DNA of 64,000 nt from Antedon mediterranea (Eukaryota > Echinodermata > Crinoidea > Comatulida > Antedonidae): assembly GCF_964355755.1 (NCBI RefSeq), contig NC_092671.1, positions 12,626,501 through 12,690,500 on the forward strand. The letters run 5' to 3'. Position 1 is the stretch's first letter. The number at the start of each line of letters is the position of its first letter. The translations under genes and the position numbers were made by a program. Below are positions 10,401 through 22,969 of the stretch, one piece after another. Under the pieces are notes generated by a model that was not told the origin of the DNA, ran no database searches, and saw only the letters and a list, made by a program, of their open reading frames with translations.

Positions 10401-13400
10401 TTAAATTGTTATGTATCTTCTTTGTATAGGAATTTGTCCCAGAAGCTTCCAAGTCAGAAACTGTTCCAGAGGAGAAGCATGTCGGAGAACCGATTCATGT
10501 TGCAAAAGTTGAGGCTTCTATAAAACAAGATTCTTTTGAACAGGCACCAGCGGATACACCTGACAATCTTCAACCAAATGTTCTTGAAATTGGAAAATTA
10601 CAGGATATTAATGATGTACAAATTTCCCAAGAGGAAATACTTCAACATGAGTCGATAGAATTGGAAGTTGAAGAAGAAGTAGAAGTGCCAGTTGTGATAG
10701 ATGAACCAAAACAAGAGAGGGGAGAACCAGAAGAAGTATTTTTAGATGCACAATCAGAGATAGAAGAGAAAATAACGGTTGAAGATGAATTAGAGGAGTT
10801 AGTAGAAGCAATACCAGAAATTGAGAAAATCAACATTGATGTTTTAGAAGAAGAATTTGAAGTTACCAAACCAGAAATCAAAGAACAAATTGAATTTGAA
10901 GAACTAGGAGTAAAGATGGAGATGCCAGTGCAAGAGATTCATGATATGGTATCATCAATTATTATTGATGAAAAACCTGACCAAATGCTAAAGAAAGAAG
11001 TTGATGTTGTGAAACCTCATGTAGAAGAGCCAGAGAAGGTTGAGATATTTCGAACAAAAGCTCAAAAGCCAAAAGAAGAATCTGAGGAAATGAAAACAAA
11101 GCCTTTTGTTAAAAAAGAATTAGAACCTGAACATGCAATTATAGATTTGAGTAAGACTAAAACGCAAAAAGAGGAGGGTAAAGAAGTTAAGACAGTAACT
11201 CTTGGTAAAAAAGACAAAGAACCAGAGCACATGCTTGTTCAGTTAAAGAAAACACCAAAAGCCAAAGCTGAGAAAGTTGATACTGAATTTACTTTGCCTT
11301 CTAAGAAATCTGCAGTTGAGGAACCAGTCATTCCATTTAAAACAAAGGCATCAGAAGAACCTATTACTTTACCAAAGAAACAAGTAACTAGGGAAGTGCC
11401 TGAAAGTGTAGATGAACCCATTGTTGAACATTTTCCAAAAGCTATTGGTAAGTTTATTATTAAGATAAATAAGTTAAAATTTGGTATAATTGAGCAGTAA
11501 TTTTAAATGTTTTACAACTTGTGTTGACTGTAACATATTATTCTTTGTAGAAAAAGTGATGCACATCACTGAAACAGAGGCAGTAGAAATACCAGCTATG
11601 ACAGTTATTGAAACTGAAGCCACTGTAATCAAACCAAAAGCACAAGCTCCATTCTTTGAAATAAAACCACGTGCAAAGGACATAGAAGAGGGTATAGTTA
11701 ACGTTTTAATTCAATTCTTTTATAATCATAATTCCTGATTTGTGCATCATTTTTTAATTATTTTTTTTATTTCATTTGTTTTTTTAGGTGAAAAAGTCGA
11801 ATTGTACTTTAAAGTTCATGGATTCCCTATGCCTTCTATAGAACTTACCAAATCTAACAAAAAGGTTGAAAGTACTGATCACTGTGAAATTGTTATAAAT
11901 GTAGATAAAGGTGAATGCTTAATTTCTATTAATGCCACGTTACCATCAGATGCCGGTCGGTATATCTGTAAGATAGCGAATGAAGCTGGAGAGACAAAAC
12001 ATGTGGTATCTTTAATGGTCCGAGAAAAACAAGTCAAGCAAACTTTCAAAGTACCACTCAAAAAGTAAGTACTGAACTCTACTCTTTTATCAGAGTATTA
12101 CATTAAAACAAAAGGGCTGTTTTATGTGGATATCAAACAGTGCCAACTGTATGTATGTATGTACAACTATAATCAGTATAGTGAAATATAATGAGTATTC
12201 CAAATTCTATTATTTACCACTCATAGAGCTGCCTCTCCGAAAAAAGAGCAGGTGCCTAAGAAACGTGAACGAAGGGATTCTGATGAGATCCAAGCTGAAA
12301 TTATTGAAGCTTTACTACGGGAGGCTAGCCCAGATGACTATGAAAGAATCTTGATGGAGCATGGAGTGTTTGACTTTCGTGCAATGCTTAAACATATCAA
12401 ACGAGCACAAAGGACTGAGACAGTTGAAGACATTGACTGGGGAGTAAGTAATAATGTCTCATTTTACATGCTTTTTAAAAGAATTTGATGTTATTTACTG
12501 AAGCTATAAGTTTAATAATCAAATATTTCTATTTCTTATTTATAAATAATGTAGTTCATTAGCTAAAGTAAGATATAAATATATTTGCATTTCTAAAGAA
12601 ATTACGTCACATTGAGGAATCTGTGACTGAAGTAACCCAACCAGCACTAGAGACGGCAGCTGTCACCTCTCCTACCATCTTACTTAGAAGTGAAATACCA
12701 AAATTACCAGGTAATTTATGAATATTTTAAAATTAAAACTTCAATTTTTTTAAAGTTTACCAGATTTTCAATTCTAAATAACTAGACTTCTCCCACGTTC
12801 TGTTCTGTAGTCTACTATTTCATGATTATTTAAAAAGGAACAAAATATTATATAAGTAAAAAATAATATTGAGGTGATTATTCAATAATGATCACACTAG
12901 AAACATTGAATTACTGTAATTGAATATATGTATATAGTATATATATTTATGTGAATGGTCACAGTGTTTTCTACTTATGCCTGTTCTCACTGTTTTGAAA
13001 CTTTACGTTAATTTTGTACCATCAATAATGTGTCGTATTTATATACAACCTTAGATTGTGTGGTGTATATATTACGGTGGCATAGAAAATACCGACTCAA
13101 CACATTGTTGTATAACAGTGTTGTACAGTAGTGTTATAAGTGAAAGAATACAAACTACATATGTTTCTAATGATCATGTTTGCGTTTTATCCCTAACAAT
13201 TGTTTTAGCATATTTTGTATATACACACTAACAGTTTTGTAGAATTATGTGTTTCATCTACCTGAGTGTTTAGATTTTCTTCCTTTCTTTGTTTTTCTTT
13301 TGCAATGACTTTGATTTATTTGTTTTGTTAATTACTAATGGGCTGCACTGGGGAATACTGACTGACTTAAAAGCTAAGGTTACATGTCAATAATAATAGT

Positions 13401-16400
13401 AGAGATATTTGTTGGAAAATCCTCTTTTGTTACATTTACAAACACTTTGAAATAACCAAATGTTCCAGTCACTTGCATGTGAAGCCTAATGCACATCAAG
13501 ATTTCTACTAGCGCATGCCAACCAAACGAGGTCATAGTTTCTGGCATTCTGTGTATATTTTCAGACGTAGAAATCGGCTCCACTGATGTATTAGATTCAT
13601 ACGTACCATCAGGATCAGGGATTCCAGAGTTTTTCAGTTATGTCTCAGAGGCTGATGCTAAAGCAGAGATTGTTGAAATAGAAATAAGAGAATGTAAAGA
13701 AGACATTAAACATGAAGAAGTAATTAAACCTGGTGAGGAAACTCCACTTGAAGACAGTCTTCAACAATTCATGTCAGCTGTAACTGAAGAAGATGTAGAT
13801 GGTACATTTAAAATCGGAAGTAAAGTTAAAGCAGAGATTAAAGAAGAAGTTGAGATGTACAAAGAAGTGGAAGAAGCTGCCATCCAAATCGAAAAACAAG
13901 AAGATGTAGAAAGTGCATTTGAGTTTAAAAAGAGAAAACCAGTAGATGAGGTGAAAAGTGATGGAGTATTAAAACCAGACCATGTAGAAATAGATGAAGT
14001 AGAAAGTGCATTTAAATTAAGAAAAAAGGTAGAAGAGGAGGTGGAAATTCGTCCAAAGCTGATTTCAAAAGTCGCCCAAGAAGATGAAGGGGAAGGTACT
14101 TTTGTCCTTAAAAGAAAAGCAAAAGGTACATACATTTACAGAATTTTTACAAATTACAAAAACTTGTGACCAGGTGAAAATTTAAGGTAAGATTGAGTAA
14201 ATGACAATGATAATATTGTTTGTTACTGGAAGTCATGTAAAAATAAATGTAAGTAAAAAATGCACATTGCTCTTTCAATAATCATATTGACAATAATTAA
14301 TACACATAACACAAGTTCAACTGCACTCCATCCTTTTTATCACATCACATTTAATGAAAGCAAAGTCACTATTCTGTACACTGTTTGTATAAGTGCATCA
14401 ATCCCAGTTATCAAAGATCACAGGCATCTGGGTACAATCTGTATTCTTTCACACTATTATTCACACTGTTATTTTTTCCTGAGAACATTCATCGTTTCGT
14501 CGCACCACCGAACACACTATTGCACCATGGCATTCTGAATGAAGTATTATACTTATATAAGGGCAACTCTTTTAAGATTTTGTAGATGATGCGACTTCTG
14601 AAGTTTCTGAAGACTCTACTAAAGAACAAAGTGAATCTCTGACCAATACATTTTCCATTGCTGCCATTCCAAAAAGTGATACATATTCAGATTCCAATAT
14701 GAAACATGAAACAACAGTAGATAACCTTGATAAAAACACATTTTTAGCTGAAAACAATAAACATAGTTCATCTTCTGAAGAAGAGTGGATAAAAGTTCCA
14801 TTACCTAGTTGGGGGATGGGTAGTTTTCCATATCAAAAACCTGGACATAAACTTGTCCGTGTTAAAAAAAAGAAGAAAAACAAACCATCAAATGAAGAAA
14901 ATATTTCTGCTATATTTGATCAAGAGGAACATTGTGATGAGGGTAAAGATGATGAACTTTCTGAAAGAGTTGATGATTCAGTTGTACTTAATGAATCAGA
15001 CCTAGACTCAGCAGAAGAATACCAATCAAATGAATATCAAAATAAAATACCACTGTCAAAAGATCAAGCTCAATCCGAACGAAATATGAAATCAAAGCTA
15101 GTTGATGGTAAACATGAGAGAACAGCAAGTAAAGACTTTTCAGACAATGATTCTATCCAAGATATCTTATCATTGATAGAAACAGATTTACAAGATGTTT
15201 TCGAACAGAGCACACAGACTGATATATCCATTATTGTAACTACAGACAGAGGGACTGATGCATTTAATGATTGTGTGGGCAAAATTAATGATATTTGTTC
15301 TGAAGATTTTGTCAGCAGTGAATTGTCTCCAAACGAACAGAATAAGTATATTATGCCTGATTCTGAAATATGTGCAAAAAAACCACATCACAAAGATTCC
15401 GAAAGTAACCATGCTAAAGACAAATGTACTGAAACTCTAACATATATTGAACATCCTAGTTATCTCGCAGGTGAAAATGACAAAGATACACAAACAATTG
15501 AATCATTTCCTGTCAACGATGTCAATCTGAGTAATGATGACATTGAATCAATTTTTTGTCACAGTACCAATACTGACACTTTTCTACCCGACATATTATG
15601 TCTTCCAAATTCCCCTACCAAAGTCGACCAAGTACCTTGTCAGCATGAAAACGACAAACAAGAAACTAGACAGAAAGAAGAGCCAGTCACGTTTGAGTAT
15701 AGTAAGCCATATATGACTGATGTATTAATTCTAAAAAACGAAAGTGTTGCTGATCAACCCGTTGATATCGATAGAGATGAAAATATAGCAGCAAATGATA
15801 AATGTTCAGTTGAAGAATTTCCTACTAACCTGTCTGATAATGAAGCTGAAAATGGTAATGGAATAGGTCCTGATGAGTTACTAGTTCAAGCAGAAGACAC
15901 GCCTAATGATGGATTTCATACTGAAAATGATGAATGTAAAGAAGAATATACTGGAAATTTGCATTCTACTTTTGGTGATACTATTGATAGTTGTGATTAT
16001 GATAGTACTCATGAACAGAAAAATATAAGCAAAAATAAAGATATACATAATAATTTACCCACACTTCATCAAAAACATAATTCTCAACATAATATTATTG
16101 AGGAAGATGTTTTGCCTGAACCAATTCCAAAAGATGAGGGCATTTATGCAGTAATTGAATACGGTAATTAATCAAATTTTCTATTATTATTTGCGATGTT
16201 AGTTAAGGAAGCCGGATTTGTAGAATTATAACTTGTATGATGATGTCACAATATGAAAAAAAGGTAAGTTACCGCCCCACAATAGAGTAAAGGTGAATAC
16301 TATTCGTTCTGAGCATAAAGGAATGCATTGAGAGCTTGCTTATGCGCTAGATAAGAATGAACTATTACTGTATTATTATTAAGAACCCAAATTACTAATT

Positions 16401-19400
16401 TCTGGCATTATGTGGTGGGTTGGTTAGTTCTACCTTATCCACTCAGTATTTTTAATTAAGTGCTCATTGGTTTCTTGTGAAATTTGACATGACATATTGT
16501 ATCATTTTTTCATATGAACATCACTAACAATGTATCATCATTGCTTATGTTATATGTAATGTTTGTTTATCATTTGTTGTTTTTCTAAACGCTATAGTAT
16601 ATTTGTAACATATAGTAATTTACAACTTACCTTTCAGAGAGATATAACAGTCTTGTATTATACTATTTTTTAACGCATAATTTATTTTGATAAATAATTT
16701 AGAGCCTCCTGCAATCAAACGTCCATTGCGAGATATCAACGCAAAGGTGAATGACACAGTGACTTTAGAAGTCACTCTGTCTTCGGAAGCAGATGTTTCC
16801 AGTATCAAGTGGTTTAAAAACTCGCAAGAGATTATGTCTAGTCCTAACTATGAGATATCTCAGACTGGTACAACATTAACACTTCTCATAAAAGATATTA
16901 AACCAGATGATCAAGCTGACTATACAGTGGTTGTGGGAGATGTTAAATCAACAGCAACCATTAATATTGAACGTAAGGAACATTCCAATTCAGTTATTTA
17001 AAAAACAAAACAAACATTTTAATGTAAATACTTTAAAAGACACATTAAAATGTCTGCTAAAGTATTTATTTCTGTGTTATACAATGGTAAAAGTCAATTT
17101 TTTACCCAGGTGTATGTATGACTGTGAAATTGAATATTTAATGCACTTTTATTATTTTTGTTTATACATTTTTTTTGTTTAGCTTTGAACTTTACTTCTG
17201 AAATCAAAGATGTTAATATCACTGACATTCAGAAAGAGGCAGTGTTTGAAGCACAAGTGTCAGTTAGCACAGCAGATGTTGTCTGGTTAAAAGACAATAA
17301 ACCTATTGTTGCCAGTTCTAAGTATGAAATGGTGATGTCAGGTGATACTAGAAAGCTTATTGTTAAAGACATGAGTCCAGAAGATGAAGGAGAGTATACA
17401 TGTGTCGTAGGCAGTGTAAAATCTTCAGCCCATCTTAATATTGATTGTAAGTTAAGTTGTTTGAAATATGTATTGTTATTCATTCATTCATTCATTGTTT
17501 TTATTGTTAATGAAATCAACCAGCCTTTAGGATATTAATTTGAATTAAGTTTAAATCCAATATACAATGATCATAATTCTAAAATATTTATTACACTAAC
17601 CAAATGTGTTGCATACCATTTTTTGTTTTGTTTAATTTTACTGTATTTATTATTTTTATTTAGTTACAAAGTTTACATCACAATTAAAAGATGTGACAGC
17701 TACCATATCAGAAGAAGCATCTTTCACTTGCGAAGTATCAAACCAAGAAGCGAGTGTGACATGGATGAAAAACAACAAAGAAATAACTGAAGATTCCAAA
17801 CACTCTTTTGTTGTTAATGGGTGTCAGAGAAAGTTGATAGTCAAAGACCTTGATATGAATGACTCAGCTGGATATTCATGTGTGTTTAAAAACCAAACAT
17901 CGGCAGCAAATTTGACAGTTAAAGGTTTGTTAAAATTATAATGTGATTCAATTTATTATCCAACTATGAATTCTATAATGATTTTATAAACTTTATACAT
18001 ATTGAAGTTTGTAAGGTTATTTTGTAAGATTTGCATCAATATTATTATAAAGAAGTGTTCTTTTTATATAGCACCTCCTGTACTTTTCACAAGTGAATTG
18101 AAACCTGTGGAGATAAATGAATGTGAAGATGCTTGCTTTACTTGCAACGTTTCTGATGAAAATGCAGAAATAAAATGGTTTAAAGATGGAGAGGAAATAA
18201 GTTCAAATGATAAATTTGAATTTATCACTAAAGACAATGAGCGCATTTTGGTTGTCCACAATGTTTCCTTTGATGACGAAGCAGATTACACCTGTAAAAC
18301 AACAGACAGTGAATCTACTGCAGAACTTATTGTTGAAGGTAATACCAATTAATTAAAATTAAAAAGGTTTTTGGTACACAAAAATAGATGTTTTAAAGTA
18401 TCGAGTTGTTCCCTCATCTATGAAGTAGTATATTCAATTGCTAAATCGTTCCACATTCAGTTTGTTGATTACTTACCTTACCTGATAATTATTGCATTTT
18501 AATATTCCAACAGCATTGAATTTCACTTCCAAAATTAAAGATGTAAAAGTAACTGACGTACAGACAGAAGCTGTTTTTGAAGCACAGGTGTCAGTTAGCA
18601 CAGCAGAAGTGACTTGGTTAAAGGACAATAAACCTATTGTTGCCAGTTCTAAGTATGAGATGGTGATGTCAGGTGATACTCGAAAGCTTATTGTTAAAGA
18701 CATGAGTCCAGAAGATGAAGGAGAGTATACATGTATCGTAGGCAGTGTAGAATCTTCAGCCCATCTAAATATTAATGGTAAGTTAAGTTGTTGATATATG
18801 TATTGTTATTAAAAACTACTGTTTTTATTGTCTAAGAAATCAACCCGCCAGAGCATTCTTGCAATCATAGTAATATGAAGTAAGTTTAAATCCAAAATAA
18901 AATGGTAAAGTAATAAAATGATAATGTCAAAATTCGAAAATACATATTACTTTAACCAAATTTGTTGCATTCCTTGTTATGTTTAATTTCACTGTATTGC
19001 TTTTATTTAGTTACAAAGTTTACATCACAATTAAAAGATGTGACAGCTACCGAATCAGAAGAAGCATCTTTCACTTGCGAAGTATCAAACCAAGAAGCGA
19101 GTGTGACATGGATGAGAAACAACAAAGAAATCACTGAAGATTCAAAACACTCTTTTGTTGTTGATGGATGTCAGAGAAAATTGATAGTCAAAGATCTTGA
19201 TATGAATGACTCAGCTGAATATTCATGTGTGTTTAAAAACCAAACATCGTCAGCAAATTTGACAGTTAAAGGTTTGTTAAAATTAAAATTTGATTCAATT
19301 TATTATCCAACTATGCATTCTATAATGATGTTATAAACTTTATACATATTGAAGTTTGTAAAGTTATTTTGTAAGATTTGCATCAATATTATTATAAAGA

Positions 19401-22400
19401 AGTGTTCTTTTTATATAGCACCTCCTGTACTTTTCACAAGTGAATTGAAACCTGTGGAGATAAATGAATGTGAAGATGCTTGCTTTACTTGCAACATTTC
19501 TGATGAAAATGCAGAAATAACATGGTTTAAAGATGGAGAGGAAATAAGTTCAAATGATAAATTTGAATTTATCACTAAAGGCAATGAGCGCATTTTGGTT
19601 GTCCACAATGTTTCCTTTGATGACGAAGCAGATTACACCTGTAAAACAAAAGACAGTGAATCTACTGCAGAACTTATTGTTGAAGGTAATACCAATTAAT
19701 TAGAATTAAACATTTTTTTTTTGGTACATAAAAATAGATGTTTAAAAGTATTGAGTTGTTCCCTCATCTATATTCAATTGCCAAATCGTTCCAAATTCAG
19801 TTTGTTGATTACTTACCTTACCTGATAATTATTGCATTTTAACATTCCAACAGCATTGAATTTCACTTCCAACATTAAAGATGTAAAAGTAACTGACGTA
19901 CAGACAGAAGCTGTTTTTGAAGCACAGGTGTCAGTTAGCACAGCAGAAGTGACTTGGTTAAAGAACAATAAACCTATTGTTGCTAGTTCTAAGTATGAGA
20001 TGGTGATGTCAGGTGATACTCGAAGGCTTATTGTTAAAGACATGAGTCCAGAAGATGAAGGAGAGTATACATGTGTCGTAGGCAGTGTAGAATCTTCAGC
20101 CCATCTAAATATTGATGGTAAGCTAATTTGTTGATAATATCATATTTATTTGAATAAACGCCCAGGAGCGTTTATTGTTCAGGACAGTTTTAGGGAGGCA
20201 TTTATTCGAGGGAGGTGTTTATTCGGGGGAGGCGTCTATTTTTTAGGTGTAATATGGTAACATGTATAATCAAATAAATACCCCCTAGATATGTACAATA
20301 CGTAATAAAATTGTATCAAAGTGGTTGGTCAATTATAGATCATGTCAATCAATAAATTCTAATACAAATAGAAATGTGTTATAATACAAGATTATGTATA
20401 TGCATGTGCAATAAATAAGCAGAGCATTTTTATTCGAGAGGGGCGTGTATTCAAAATGATTTTTAATGTGGGAAGTTTATTCGAGGGAGGCGTTTATTCA
20501 AAGCGGAGAGTTTATTCAAATAAATACAGTATGTACTGTTACTCTAAAATTAGTATTTTCATTCTCTAAGAAATCAACCAGCCATAGAATTCTTGCTATC
20601 ATAGTATTTAATATGAAGTAAGTTTAAATTGAACATAAATTGATAATGTCATAATTCTAAGATATGTATTACTTTAGCCAAATGTGTTTAATTCCAATGT
20701 ATTATTTTTATTTAGTTACAAAGTTTACATCACAATTAAAAGATGTGACAGCTACCGAATCAGAAGAAGCATCTTTCACTTGCGAAGTATCAAACCAAGA
20801 AGCGAGTGTGACATGGATGAGAAACAACAAAGAAATCACTGAAGATTCCAAACACTCTTTTGTTGTGGATGGATGTCAGAGAAAGTTGATAGTCAAAGAT
20901 CTTGATATGAATGACTCAGCTGAATATTCATGTGTGTTTAAAAACCAAACATCCTCAGCAAATTTGACAGTTAAAGGTTAGTAGTTTGAGTGGTAGTTCA
21001 AAATGAATAAATGAAATTATTTTTTAAATAAATAAATTTATCATAATAATTTGATTACAATTATTGTTTAGCGCCTCCTGTTGTCTTTACTGCCGATTTG
21101 AAGACGGTGGAGTTAATTGAACGTGAAGATGCTTACTTTACATGCAGTATTTCAGATGAAAATGCTGAAATAACTTGGTTTAAAGATGGAGAAGAAATAG
21201 TACCAAATGAGAAATTTGATTTCATCATTAAAGGCAATGAACGTACTCTTGTTGTTCATAACGCTTCTGTCGATGATGATGCAGATTACACCTGTAAAAC
21301 ACAAGACAGTGAATCTACTGCAAAGCTTATAGTCGAAGGTATTATTAAACTATTATTAATTGAATTATGCTTTCATATAAAGTAAAAATCATAAATTAAA
21401 AGGCTCTAGTTAAAAAAAACCTGATTTAATTATTAATTTTCTATCTAACAGCACTGAAGTTTACCTCTGGTATCCAAGATGTCAATGTTACTGAGTTTGA
21501 AGACGAGGTGATATTCCAGGCTGAAGTATCATCTGCCAATGCAGAGGTTACTTGGTTTAAAGACAATAAACCTATTGAAACCAACTCAAAATATGAGATG
21601 GTTGTATCAGGGAAAAACCGAAAGCTTATTGTTAAAGACATGAGTCCTGAAGATGCGGGGAACTACACATGCGTTGTAGGTGACATAGAGTCTACAGCCA
21701 ATCTAACTGTTGAAGGTAAAATATCTGGTCTGATTTGTGTGATTTTATTTTATTTATCATCATCAAGTTAATAAAATAAGAGCTTAGAACAAACTTTGAT
21801 TATTGCTTGATTTTCAAAAAATATAAATATATAAGTTACTGGAAAGAAACATACAAATACAAATATGTATTTAATAAATAAATGAATAAGTTTTTTATTT
21901 TAAAGTTTTCTTTAGGTTTGTGACAAAAGTGTTTATATTATGCAAAAAATATCTAATTTACTTGTTACTTCTATTTGCCCAGTTACAAAGTTTACTTCAC
22001 CATTGCAAGACATAATCACGGCAGAGTTTGGAGAAACTACTTTCTCTTGTCAAGTTTCCAACCAGCAAGCTACTGTGACATGGATGAAAAATGACGAGGT
22101 TATTACCGAAGGTCCTAAACATTCCTTTGTCGTTGATGGATGTCTGCGGAAACTTGTAATCAAAGATGCTGACATGAAAGATTCTGGTGAATATTCATGT
22201 GTGTTTAAGAATGAGTCATCATCAGCAACATTAACAGTCAAAGGTAATTGTTTTGTTTGTACTTCAATTCTATGCTAATGAGCCAATTCTTGTTAAATTG
22301 TGAGTTAAAAGTCATCTAAAGAAAGCATAGACATGGCATCTATTTGAATTAGTAACATAAGTCCTTTGTTGTTTAGGAACCAACTTCACAAAAGAGTTAA

Positions 22401-22914
22401 AAAATACAGAAGTAGCAGAATTTGATGATGTTAAGTTAGTCTGCGAAGTGTCCAATGCTAAAGTGACCGTATCATGGCGAAAAGATGGAAAACCACTAGA
22501 AGAAGATGACAGAATTGAATTTATTGTTGATGGCAAAAAGCGTGGATTAATCATTCATAACCTGACACTTGATGATGAGGCAGATTACACATGCGTTACA
22601 TCTGAGCATTCAACAAATGCAGAGTTACTTATTGCAGGTAAATACAGTAATAGCCGATACTGCTGCTAATCACAATTATAACATTTTGTTATAGCAACAA
22701 AATGTTAGAAGCCTAAATGTAACAATTATATAAGGTATTGGCAACATTATATATATATATATATATATATATAAATCCAAAGGCAAATTACTGAAAAAAA
22801 TGACAATGCTGTGGGTAACAGTGGCTGGATCTCAATGGAGATACAAAAATAAAAAGCGAAAAGCTAAATCAAACGATAAAGTAAACAGCCAGAAAAGTTA
22901 GCAGAGCTTTATGG

Positions 22915-22969
<55 letters not shown>

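Noticed and set aside
14260-14585. Two overlapping + strand open frames of 66 and 92 codons
   Set aside because: Low-complexity intronic translation, out of phase with the spliced frame and without domain similarity.
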